Origin: Mnemiopsis leidyi
Taxonomy: Eukaryota > Ctenophora > Tentaculata > Lobata > Bolinopsidae
Reading direction: 5' to 3'
DNA: 64,000 bases
Assembly: GCA_000226015.1 (NCBI GenBank)
Contig: JH154399.1
Coordinates: 67,608 to 131,607, forward strand
The position numbers were made by a program, and so were the translations under genes. This document shows positions 36,621 through 48,152 of the stretch, in pieces; the stretch's first letter is position 1, and each line of letters opens with the position of its first letter. Under the pieces are notes generated by a model. The model saw only the letters and a program-made list of their open reading frames with translations. It was not told where the DNA came from and searched no databases.

Positions 36621-37023
36621 AAACCTACTTAGAGACTTTGACAAAATAACGAATTAACCTGCTCCATCACAAGAAGAGAAACTGAACATTAACAATCCTT
36701 CAGAAGTACGTGGTGAAAAGTGGAAGGGTCCTTAGTAAGTTAGTACATAAGTATGCGTATAAGAGGCCAATAAACAGTGTATTCAAGTAAACAACCCCGC
36801 TAAAACCCGCTAATTTCACCTAACTGTTGCTAATGAGGCAGGAGGCTGCTCCCCTCCTCTACCCAGCCTCATTGACCTCCCTACAAACTTTAGGCTAGTA
36901 ATGTCCGGACTACGTAAGCTGTCGTCTGCTCCCGCTGACAGACCCATTAGTTAACGAGTAGGAGGAGAATTGTGCAAGACCGGACCGAGTAAGGTGTATA
37001 TCACGCCCGGCACGTCTAAAACC

Positions 37024-37081
37024 GCGTTACTACGGCAACTAGCTGCGTTACTACGGCAACTAGCAGCGTTACTACGGCAGT
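37024..37081. repeat. 21-bp tandem triplication
   Basis: Three copies of GCGTTACTACGGCAACTAGC plus one base; the 21-bp period keeps any reading frame open, which accounts for the repetitive frame at 36970-37266. Confidence 0.9.
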
Positions 37082-39790
37082 ACTTCACCAGCATCCTGCT
37101 GATAAGCTTGCTCACGTGCGTCCTTATTTCGCACCATCCAGCTCCTATTTGCCGGGATTATTTTGTACTTTTTAGTACGTCTAGCTTGCCGAAATTCAAT
37201 TTTACGTTTTTTCCGAAAAATGAACATCCATGTAAATTCACTAAGACAAAACTGGTATTAGAATAGTTCGAAATGGTGACGACTGTACAGCAGTTTCTTA
37301 TCAAGCACGAAGCTCGGAAGATTCACAAATTTTAAATTCTTAATTAAAAATCAATGCTTTTTTTTAAATAGTCTGCCGTACTTCCCGATATTTTCGATCG
37401 TAGTAACAGTTACAAACCACGCGGTATTATTGTAAGTGTTAAACAAACTTCTTTGCCGCTGTAACTTTTATCAAACCGGGATACCAGTGCAAAGATAATA
37501 TTAAAACTCACAATATCGCGTGAGCATCTGTCTGCTCTATACTTATTGTAGTAGTTACCGAGAACTCTGTACAGAATAATGCCCGCAAGTAACCGAAATC
37601 TCGGCAACAGTTTGTTAGGTTACTTATGTTGAATGTTCCTATTTAAAGGTTGGACATATTTGTGTTCTTGCCCGGTTCTACATTTCTTGCTTGCAACTTG
37701 TCAAATTTCACTGTTTGAGTTGAATATTAGTATATTTGTTAGTATATATTTGAGATTTGTGTAGACTGAAGAAAAGCTTTCGACCAGAACTAAGGTTCAC
37801 GATGTGTCACCTTTCAACTTTTTGGTTGCAACATGTGGTAATTACTTTTAACTGCCTTAACAACCTCTGATTCAACGTCTTTTACGATTTGTATTTAACA
37901 AATACGAGCCCAAACTTACGAAACAATTTTAATATCGCCAACCATATAATTAAACATCATTATGATTAAGCATCATTATTTAGATTAAACAAAATTCATT
38001 ATTTTTTTAAAAACATTTTATTCTACTTTGCGTAACTTTATAATGCCTACAGTCTTAGACTGTGCCATGAGACGCAAAACTAATTTCAGATTTGTTTCAC
38101 ATCAAAACCTTTTTTCTTTAGGGGTAATCATTCAATCATCAAAATGATCGAACCCTTGAATGAGATGAACTTGGTGAGCAGTGAGCACTACGACAATATT
38201 ATTAAAGGAGTTCATTAATTGCGAAAGTTAGTCGATATCATCTTTGTCTCTAGCGAGGAGAGTGATCACTTAATCAACAAATGAATTGAAAAGTTGTGGC
38301 CAGTGGTAGGATCAGGACCTTAACATTCCCCAATTATGCAGACAGATTTTATGACAAAACGAAGTTTTTATTTCAATTTTTTCGTTTATTGTTTGAAAAC
38401 TTTTGTTCTCTTATCCAACTTCCAAAAACCATCGAAATCAGTTCTTGTCATAATTGAATTGAATAATAATGATTTTGAACCATAAGTAGGTTTCTGCTTC
38501 AGTGACTAATCTCTAGAAAATATTAGAACCTTAAACGATGAACGAGTTATCAAGTTTTGTAAGCATTGAGTCCAGAAGTGCGAATCTAGTGTCATGGTAT
38601 CTAGTGCCATGGTATCGGTTCAATCTTAAGAATGATACCAAAAATTCATCATGTATAGTGATTAGTAAGAAATTACTATATATTCGAGATTGCAATGACA
38701 GCTACATGTGGACCAGCGGACTTTTAACTGCTATTGAATAATGAATATTACTATTTCTGCTAGCGACCGGTTCTTTACACCATCATTTCTTAAAACTTGA
38801 ATACTTGAATTAACTGTTCTTATCAAAAAATTCACCAAAAATATTTGAATATTTACCATGTTTAGCAACGTGCTTCAGCTCAAACCTCGGCACATTTTCG
38901 ACCCGTGCGGAAATAGAAAACATTTTACGGACTAGGCAGTTCGTCGAGATTTCAGTTCATTCCAAAATTTATGCTTCAGAATGCCTTTATAATATATTCC
39001 AAGAATTTTCTGTAAATTGTCACCAACATTTTTAACAATTTTGAAGAGCCAAAATTTCGAACAATCAATTAGACTAATTATCTAGGAATTCATTTATAGA
39101 ACTTATCTTACCGACCTCCGGAAATTAATTTTGATACGACACTACAATGACTCATTTTATGACGCATTTAAATTCCGGGTTCAATAGTTTTATTCAGCTT
39201 ATACATTAGGATTCAAGAGCTTCAACCTTCGATGTTCGACCTTTTAGAGCAAAGAAGCCACTTCTGCAAGAACATAGCCATATCAAATTAGATACGTCTG
39301 TCCAACTCACCAGCTCGTCATACATAATTGTTCATTCAATTTGTGTGAGAATACTTAATAGAATCAAGTCTGACTGTCTGCCGGATTTTCTAACCCCTAA
39401 AATTTGCCAAGGAGGACAAGGTTTGTCTGAGTTAAACAAGAGAAGCAATCAGATCGCAGTCTAGCCGCCAAAATGTTGCTTAACAATGACACGAAACCTC
39501 CAGATGTACCAAAAAAGCAGGTTAATCTCCTCTCAATCTTGTTTTGAACAATCATGAACTTTTCTTGGGAATTAGCGAAAATCAAACTGCAATCAGGATT
39601 TAGTTTTATGGTATACCAGAGCGAGAGACAATAAAATTGGGCCATTCAAAGAAGTGGAAAACTTAATTCTGCAATGGCCGACCAAAGTTTCACCACGTGC
39701 AGCGCGTCTTTTTGCACGTGCGACCAGTCTGGACGAAAATCTGAGTAGACGCTAATCGAATAAAAATTCAAAAAAACAATATCTTTTCAG
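37082..39790. other. intergenic / possible 5' region of gene C
   Basis: No complete gene. A short frame at 38144-38173 reads MIEPLNEMNL before a phase-0 GTGAGC donor. It could be the first coding exon of DEG/ENaC gene C, which enters at a phase-0 acceptor at 39791. Support is only the phase and the position. Confidence 0.35.
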
Positions 39791-42700
39791 AGCTTCTTTG
39801 AAGACTTTAAAGAGTTTACGACAGAAACAACCTCTCATGGGATCAAATACGTTTTCCATGCTGCATACAAGGTAAGCTTGGCTGAACTACGTAGAATGAT
39901 CATGCAGTAGAAGAATTGGGAGAAACTTGGGGTATCAGGCTTAGTTAATCTGGGGTTTAAAAATAAAGGGCATTAAAATTTCATTCATCTTTAACACATT
40001 AATTGATCTTCACCTCTTGTTTGTGCATTAAAGGGATAAAATTATTAACCCTGCCGACGATTTGAATTGAATAATTTCAGTGGGTTAGGGTAATTTACCT
40101 AATTTTGTGGCTAGCAGCAGTCGGTTACACAGTTTCAATTGTCTTCATCAGCTGCAAAAAGTACTTCTCGATGGAAACAGGTTTATTCTAATTTGTTGAG
40201 GGATTTGAAGATCCGAATCTAAAGCTCTAATCAAAAATTTCAATTTGTTAGCTAAAGATTGCAGAATTATTCATCAAGATTTGTTACAGCTTAACTATAA
40301 AATTAGCAAGCCCAATATCAAACGCTTGAATGAATTGTGTAAGTCATCGATAGTCATCATGATGATTAATCATTATTGTTCAGGGACAAAAATTGAAGAA
40401 AAACATACACCGAAACATAGTTCGAATGAGGTGGCAATCACTCACCCTACTATAACTGTCTGTCCTAACAACTTAGTAAGTGTAATTTCTGTCCTAAAAA
40501 TTTAGGAAGTGCAATTTCTTTCCTTATAGTATAGTAAGTGTTATTTCTGTTCTTATTTCTGTACTTACTGTACTGTGTTTTTCTATACTGGTCAGATGCT
40601 AATACTAAATGATGAGGTACTAAGGGAGCCGTGCTTTGGTAGGAATTCAAATTGGTATAACAATTGGTATAAGATATGTAAATGTAATCATCATATACAA
40701 ATCTAGATAAAGAGAAGTTTAATTAAACTTAAAGTTGGAAATAAAATTAAAAAACACGAAAATTTGGGACACTAATTGGTTAAAATACAATTGTTATCCT
40801 TGAACGATTGAATGAATTAGGATTCTTCTCTGGCAAAACTACGTCATGCACTTGCACTAATTAATGTTCATTGTTCTATATGTATTTAAGTCAGTTTAAA
40901 CTAAGATAACAAATACATATACTTGAACTAAATACATTTATACCAGATCAGTAAGTCGTACCTTGCCAAGCACCCTAACCTGGACGAACTGATGACGAAA
41001 CTCGTAACCTTCAACGAAAATGAAACTCCGTCCTTGTTTGATGATCCTAAATATGCGGGGTGAGTTGCAGTTAAACTTTCTTCTGTTATGTGATTAATAG
41101 GCAAATTTTTCTCAAAATAACTATTCATTTATTTGGAGTGGCCGTGAAGTATCATTGAGCCTCATAAATGAATCCAACCTTTTTCCTAGACTACAAGAAG
41201 GAATACCCATTATCAACTACTAATCAATCCTAACATCTCAGTTACGGGGACATGACATACCACGATTTAATGTGGCAGGGCAGACCTCGTGTAGGACTGT
41301 TACAGTGCACCTATTTCGCGTGAGAAGCATCTTATATCTTCAGCTTTCTTTTTCATCCCTCTTACTCTCTTTTTTAGTTAGATATCTTTTACTGTGATGG
41401 TTAGATACTGATAGAATGATGAAATCGTAGTCTTGGCAATTATGATAAGAAAACACCGTGTATTCAATGATAATTGAAGATTTTTATTTTATTTGTAATC
41501 ACAATTTCAGACACAAATGTGGTGCAGTGGACCCATTTAACTCAGAGGATTACGAAACAAAGACCTATCACTGGGACAAGACGTACAATGGAAGTAACCA
41601 CAAATTCTATGAATGGGTACCAGATATTTGGAAAATCTTTGCTAGACCTTTTTTAATTTGTTCATAATTTGATAGTTCATAAGTTGCTACCTTTTGGACT
41701 TTATACTTGGACTTGAAAAGAGGGTCAACCAATACCAAGTAGTTATGCAGCAATTAGATGAACAATTTAATCAGCAGCAATCAGAGGCTTCAGCGCGATT
41801 AAACATCAAGAGAATTCACCCCCAGAATCAAAAGTGAAAATGAACTTTAGGTAGAACTAAAATTTTCGGTAGCCATGCCACTCTCCCAGATATAGTCTGA
41901 ATGCATTTCATCACACGCTTTCTACAATCAGGCATGCGCCACAAATACAGTAAAGGATTAACAGCCGAGTTAAGTACTGTGCTCATCGTAAAGATGTAGT
42001 TCCCAAAGTAAAAATAATATTCCGGATCCTTCAGATCGAAATAAAAAAGGGTGTCTTTGAACTTAACTCCACAATGATACTCAACTAATTCGGTGATGAA
42101 GAGTAAAACAAGAGGGATGTTGAAGAAGGTGTAAACAAAAGCGAATATGAGAATCGTTATGGAGGCCTGATAACGAGACTTTATCAGTCTCTTCGCTGAG
42201 GGAGAGGAGAATTCCATCTTATTGACTGAGTTTTTGTGGTGGTTAAGAAGGTAGGTAGAGATACCACTGCAGATTCCGACCACAAAAAGAGGTAAGCAAA
42301 ACGTGAGGATCATGGTTACATCAAGAAGAATCAATATCCAACTAGGATCACTCTCCGTTTCTTCCACTGCCGTGGCATTATTAGCAGTTGAAGTAATATT
42401 ATAAAAATGAGAGAAAACACATGTTGCAGAGGAATTATTAAACTCCACCTCATATAGCTCAAGGTGCATTCCAGCCAGTTGGACTAAATTGAAAATAAAG
42501 TAACCCAGCACGACAGTCAACATGAGTCGGGAGTTCTGCGGAGTGAAGGGTCTGAGAAGGCACCAAGTCCTGGAGACACACAACACCACCACAAGAAACA
42601 CGCTCAATCTGCAGTTCGAGTTCCAGGTGTACGCCCAAGTCAGACAAGACCAGGTTGTCCCGAATATGATTCCAGGAGTGCGGTTGTTCAGGTAAACTCG

Positions 42701-45700
42701 ACCTACGGGTAAGACGCAAGCACAGAGAATAGCATCGTTCAGAGTTATCAGCTCGTAAATCCTGGCAGATAGATCCTGCTTTCTGGATCTGAAGTAGAGG
42801 AAGGAGATGACGTTACCAAGGATACCGACGATGAAGCAGGCAAGGAAGATTACTCCGTGTGCGAGGTCGAGTGTTTGGTTGTAAGTTGGTGGGATAAAGG
42901 TTGTGGAGACTGGAGAACCGGTAAATTCATCGCCACACATTCCTTTATCGTCTTCACTCTACAGATATACGATGAGTAGGGCATTGGATGACAAGAGTCG
43001 GTATCTTACAATTCAAAATAGGCCCAAGAGTATATTAGAAGAGTATTTTAGAGATATTACCGTTTGAAAGTCACTTAAAGATAATATTAACAGGTTGAAA
43101 ATAATAGAGCAATCGTAGCAAAACGACAGAAGTATAAAGAAACAAATCATAAGTGCTATTTTGATTTTCTGAGAGGCCAAGAATCACGTCTTATCAAAAG
43201 GATAACATTGAACGATAATATTTAAGTAATTATTGGCGGCTCTGAAACTTTGCGGACAGTACACTGTCTGATGATTTCAACCTGACATCCTGCCTCATGT
43301 TTATTGTTTAATGTCTACATAATTTACTTTAAACTGTAAAAAGAACAAAGGAGGTGGCTAGGAAGCTACAATAACAAAAGAAGTGCAAAAGAGAGGATGT
43401 TGTCTCTCGGTTTGTATAGGAGAGCGGAGAGAAGTTTATAGCTTTAAACTAATTTAGATAGCGCGGCTTAAACAACACCTTCATTCTTATGCATTGTTCA
43501 GAGTTTTATACAGGATGAAAAAAAAGGATGAAAAGAGTTCAAAACAGACAACGAGAAAACAGCCCTGTTTTACGCAAGATTATAGGTGACCGTGAACCAT
43601 CAGACCCAATCTTCCCGATTGAGGAGCGTATTAGGGTGGATGCAACCATCCCAATAAAGGCACTTGACCAAAAAGTGTTCAACTTCGAAACTATTATCAA
43701 TCGATTTCTCGTCCAATTTTAGTACAAGTTCATAAAAAAGAAAAGAGTTGCCACCCCTATGGCCTATACCTAGTAGTAGTAAGACAATATGAAATGTGGT
43801 ATACGACCCGACCCTACCCGGCCGAATTACAGAAGTTAGACCAATATTTCAATTCTAATTTTCAACTTTGAGCTAGGAAAAAAGTTAAAACAGTATTTTG
43901 ACGTAAAATTTGACGAGGAAACCGAATTTTATAGTTTCGGAGCCGAAAAATTATCACGGGGCCACTAAAGTAACCCCTTATAATGCCCCATAATGGAAAT
44001 TTTCAACTTAGAGCTAGGAGAAAAGTTAAACCAGTATTTTTACAGAAAATTTGGCGAGGAATCCGAATTTGATAGTTTCGAATCCGAAAAAATACCCCGC
44101 TTATTTTTTCCCGTATCTTGCCGTATCTTTTCCCGCCCTTCGGGCCCAAATGGCAAGATTGTTTTGATACGTTTTGTGCACGTGCACAAAAAGTACAAAG
44201 CAAGGGTTGGCGATCGACAGCGTAATTTTGGAATATTAGTTCAAAAAGTGTCCGTCCGTACGTGATCCGTCCGTTCGTACGTCCGCGCGCACGCTCCTTT
44301 ATCAATTTCAAACTCTATTATGTATACGATAACAATTATAGGTTTTAACTGCCTCAGGCCGTTTAACTGCCTTCAGTTCCACATCATGAAATGTATACAT
44401 AATTGCCTCGCAACAACTACAACAAGATGTACAATCAAACAAGGAAAGAAAAAGTAAAGCACGATCAAAATTCTTTTAAACTTACGTTTTATTGAGTAAA
44501 TTCTTTTAAACTTATACGTTTTATTGAGTAATTTGTCGAATGACAGATGAATGCAGAATGACAGATGAATGTATGAGCACGATTTTAATCCCAGCTCCGA
44601 ACAAATCCTTTTAACGACTACTCCACGCCATAAGCATAAACACAGCGAAGTATAGATATATCATGAAGGCAGCACAGACAATACAATTATGACGACGTCG
44701 TGCAGAGCTGAGTTAGGATATTTTAAGTAACCGATTAAAACTAAAAGACACGCGATTGTGTCTTTATAACTTAATAACTTTATGACTTTATAACTTTGCG
44801 CGTGCAGCGTGGAATTTTTCAATCGTCGCTGCATCGAACGGCTGCGTTAATTCGCGTTCGCGCGTCTGATTTTACACGTGCATAACAATTAATGAAAACT
44901 AACCGAAATTACGTAATACGTCTGGTACGAGGTTGTGTATTTTGATCATTCCTCATTCCACGAAGTTTAATGACAATTAGCGACGGCATGATACGCCTGA
45001 CACAATGAAAGCGGCCACAATTCTTGTTGAGTTAGAAGAAAAGTTGAACCAGCATTTAGACGTGAAATTAAAAAGAATGTAAAAACCACATGTATTTTCT
45101 GGCTGGAGGCACGTTTTGCGACTGATGTAAAAATAATAAAGTGAATATTTGCTGGATAAGAAATATTCGAGAGCACTATAAATATTCCTGAACACAATAT
45201 TTACAGGAAGTGTCTCTAAGCGGTTCTTGCTATCGAATAAACCCTCGCGGTAACCTCTGGGCTAAAGTTGGAGACTACGGGGAGATCAAACTGACCTTCT
45301 TTGCAGATCTCAACGATTACAGGTATCAGATATAACGTCAACACATTGCTATCAAGTGATTTGTAATGCCCGGGAAAGGGGGCATCATATCAGCTACACT
45401 ATATCACAACAGCATAGCTATATCCCTGTTCTTTTGAAGTGCAAAATAGCCATTATCTAAGACAGTTATAGCAGCTGGTCCCGTCCCTCCCTTCACCCCT
45501 CCGAAAACGGTGCGGACACCAAGGAACACCTGGTCTCCTTTGTAAAGGAAATGTTTAATTTATTGGTAATGACCCGGAATTAGCCTCGTATAAGTTTATT
45601 GACCTTTATAGCTTTATCCTCGACGAGTAGACGTCTATACGGTCAGGCTATCAACCTTCACGCTTCCATACTTTCATAGTCACAAATTATCAAAGATATA

Positions 45701-48152
45701 GGTAATAGGACTGTTTTTGCAAATAAATATGAGCTTATATTTCGAAAAAGCTCACCCAGTATCTCAAAATCTTCCAATATCCATTATACCATTAGGCAAT
45801 AGGCACCTACCCTATAATCACTCCCAAACAATAAGATCTAACCAAGAGATCCGCACAGTTCCGCATCCAAAGAGGAACCAGAGTACGGTTACCTGGTAAC
45901 GTTCACAGACAGCGGCACTTACTCCTCCACCGCCACTTCCGGTTTCTTCATGTCTCCGGGAAACGTGTACAAGGCTGACCTCAGGAAGTACAAGGTATTT
46001 CGTGTTTTTTGTTTCAATATCTTGGGTTTTAATATACTTTTACTAATAATTTTCTCATCCGTCCAATATATACTGAACACAGTCCTGATTCGTCAAACTG
46101 GTGTTGGGTGCTCTGCAAATATGCTAAAAATAATCATGTTTAAGAGTTATTCAAATCGAGCATGATTGTTACGGGACAATACTAAATGCATGGTTTCTCT
46201 ATTTAATTATTTCATACAATAACTCTCCTAACTTCAGGAAGAGAATTTGGGTCCTCCAGCAGGAAAGTGTGATATAGAGAGCAAGACTAACGTCTACGGG
46301 GCCTACTCTACAAACAGGTAAAAAACATAGGTGCATTCTTCTGAGATTCGAGACTGCAACGCCAAAATTTGATTATATATTTTTTTCCTCCATAAAAACG
46401 TACAATTATGATAAAGACTAGAAAAACTAAGCGAATCTAAACCAGCTGCAACAAGCTGTGTCGTGACCAACATGTGATGGAGAAATGTGGATGTGTCCAC
46501 ATTCTTCCTCCACATCCCGAGAATGACCCGGACACCAAGTTTGTGGGCTGTACGTTGAAGCAGTGGGCGGAGTGTGGACTTCGGGAATCTACCAAGTTTA
46601 GTAAGTATGTTAATCTTAGTTCTAGAGTAGGATGTTTTATAGCCATATATCCTAATCCTAGAGTAGGTTGTTTTATAGCCATATATCTCCTAGTTCAGTA
46701 GTTCTAGAGTAGGTTATTTCTTAGCCATATATGGTTACCACAAGTTACCTTTAGTGATCCTCTCCCAGTAACTTAAGCTTCTTTAACTACTTGAGCTACT
46801 TTAACAAAAACCATGTAGCCGAGGAGTTCGTGAACATGAATGATGACAAGGTACACTGTGAGCACTGTAATCCTGCCTGCATGGAGATCTGGTACGAGGC
46901 TACCATCAGCAGTTCTAGACTGAGGTCTGTTTGCCTGTCTGTTTGTCTGTCTGCCCTTCTGGTTGTCTGTCTGTCTGTCTGTCTGTCTGTCCTTCTGTTT
47001 GTCTGTCTGTGTGTCCTTCTGTTTGTCTGTCTGTTTGTCCTTTTGTTTTTCTGTCTGTCTGTCCTTCTGTTTGTCTGTCCGTCCGTCCTTCTGTTTGTCT
47101 GTCTGTACTTCTATTTGTCTGTCTGTCTTTCTGTTTGTCTGTCTGTCTGTCTGTCTTTCCGTTTGTCTGTGAGCTCTTGTTATTCTTTCACCTGCAGCTA
47201 GTATAAGTTTAACATTCGGTAGTCTGGTAGAGTCAATAGCAATAGCTCAATAAGAAAGGCCCCTGAAGAAAAACTCCCGCAGCACATTCTATGCTGAAGC
47301 AAAGGTGTCTGAATTGGACAAGCTAATTACTGGGTACCAGTTGAACGAAGGGAATAAGACCACGAATTACACGATAGACAAAGACACTGTTTACGAGAAC
47401 CTGATGGTCTTGAAAGTTATGTTCACCAGTATTCAAGTAAGTCTTCATACGACTTTTCCAAGTTGACTAGGTGGGCCAAATATATACTATGAAGATATGG
47501 CAAATAAGATTTATCAAATAGAATATTTTGTTGATACTGCATAAAACTCATGAGTGGGAAACTTTTAATATTTGAAAAATAAAGTTTATTAGGAATTCTC
47601 TACAATAACGCTTATAGACAGCACATAACTAAGTTTGAAGAGTTTAGTAAGTGTTTCGTCTGCTCCAACACTGTTAACTTTTACAGGAATCAACAATCAA
47701 AGAGTATTACAAGTACGACTATACTCAACTCATAGGTAAAGCTTTGATTCTTTTTAACTTTAAATGGTACAATAAACTACTGCTGTTAGACCTCCAAAAC
47801 ATGTATTGAAAAGAAACGCTAGTCGCATTTCTTGATATGCGATAAGTGCAGATAATTCAATCATTCTTCAATGTGACAATGGTAAAAAAGATTTCTGCGC
47901 GGTGGATCGCTTTCAAAACTATAGATTTCTACAATCACTTTATCAGTATATCAAACACTTTACATCTGTAAATGATAATCTCCAGGTGACGTTGGAGGAC
48001 AAATGGGCATGCTGCTCGGAGCATCCCTTTTTACTGTTATCGAGTTCATTCACTTCTTCATCAAAGGCTTCTTCAGACTCTTCAGAAACAAGGTGAACAA
48101 TCCCCGGTCTCCGCCCTTCCAGCGTCACATGGACATGGACAGTTTAAACTAG
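39791..48152 (+). CDS. DEG/ENaC-family sodium channel, paralogue C (N-terminal exon not found)
   Basis: Fourteen exons give 518 residues: 39791-39871, 40081-40180, 40384-40475, 40947-41059, 41242-41319, 41511-41616, 45207-45322, 45859-45994, 46238-46317, 46446-46600, 46819-46924, 47259-47436, 47687-47735 and 47986-48152. The phases agree. Seen in order: HG pair (TSHGIKYVF), TM1 (VRVIYLILWLAAVGYTVSIV), HPTITVCPNN, GSCYRINPRG, YGYLVTFTD, KCGCVHILPPHP, then TM2 with GMLLGASLFTVIEF and the GAS filter. The start lacks an ATG, so at least one 5' exon is missing (38144-38173 is a candidate). The finger region is longer than in A and B (HWDKTYNGSNHKFYEW), and an extra intron splits the segment before TM2. 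The acceptor of the twelfth exon (AAGAAAG) is weak and follows a TCTG repeat. A GPCR gene lies on the other strand in the 3.59-kb intron 41617-45206. Confidence 0.92.
41828..42940 (-). CDS. class A-like G-protein-coupled receptor, nested in an intron of DEG/ENaC gene C
   Basis: A single uninterrupted frame of 370 codons. Seven hydrophobic helices are visible: TM1 with GNVISFLYF (about 27-50), TM2 with TLNDAILCACVLPVG, TM3 ending VVLCVSRTWCLLRPF, TM4 LMLTVVLGYFIFNLVQL, TM5 ILILLDVTMILTFCLPLFVV, TM6 SITILIFAFVYTFFNIPLVL and TM7 VLNSAVNPLLYLW with a canonical NPxxY. The DRY motif is replaced by SRT. Cysteines before TM3 and in loop 2 (ATCVF) can form the usual disulfide; loop 2 has three NxS/T glycosylation sites. 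The C-tail is short. Family members signal through heterotrimeric G proteins at the plasma membrane; the ligand is unknown. The gene lies wholly within the host intron 41617-45206 and is transcribed against gene C. Confidence 0.9.
   Translation of the reverse strand: MCGDEFTGSPVSTTFIPPTYNQTLDLAHGVIFLACFIVGILGNVISFLYFRSRKQDLSARIYELITLNDAILCACVLPVGRVYLNNRTPGIIFGTTWSCLTWAYTWNSNCRLSVFLVVVLCVSRTWCLLRPFTPQNSRLMLTVVLGYFIFNLVQLAGMHLELYEVEFNNSSATCVFSHFYNITSTANNATAVEETESDPSWILILLDVTMILTFCLPLFVVGICSGISTYLLNHHKNSVNKMEFSSPSAKRLIKSRYQASITILIFAFVYTFFNIPLVLLFITELVEYHCGVKFKDTLFYFDLKDPEYYFYFGNYIFTMSTVLNSAVNPLLYLWRMPDCRKRVMKCIQTISGRVAWLPKILVLPKVHFHF
43857..44100. repeat. direct duplication, about 100 bp at 138-140 bp offset
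   Basis: Two copies share TTTTCAACTT(T/A)GAGCTAGGA, AAAGTTAAA(A/C)CAGTATTTT, GACGAGGAA or GGCGAGGAA, and GATAGTTTCG-like and CCGAAAAA segments. A third partial copy (GAGTTAGAAGAAAAGTTGAA, then CCAGCATTTAGACG) lies near 45030-45065. All are in the long intron of gene C upstream of the nested GPCR. Confidence 0.8.
46610..46730. repeat. tandem repeat after gene C exon 10
   Basis: About three copies of a unit with TCTAGAGTAGG(A/T)TGTTTTATA followed by GCCATATATC, starting within 20 bases of the splice donor at 46600. Confidence 0.85.
46925..47172. repeat. (TCTG)n/(CTGT)n microsatellite in gene C intron 11
   Basis: About 250 bp of imperfect TCTG tetranucleotides with CCTT interruptions. It starts at the splice donor of the exon ending at 46924 and fills most of the 334-bp intron. 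All three plus-strand frames stay open through much of the array, giving Cys/Leu/Ser/Val-rich nonsense frames. Confidence 0.95.

Noticed and set aside
36816-36947. Minus-strand frame MGLSAGADDSLRSPDITSLK as first exon of the 36-kb candidate
   Set aside because: Its possible donor (ACA/GTTAGG) is phase 0 and does not match the phase needed by the next candidate exon.
36970-37266. 98-codon plus-strand frame with ALLRQLA repeats
   Set aside because: The repeats come from a 21-bp tandem triplication that keeps the frame open, and the start is not ATG.
46791-47206. Open frames rich in VCLSVCLS on the plus strand
   Set aside because: They are translations of the TCTG microsatellite in an intron, not a separate protein.
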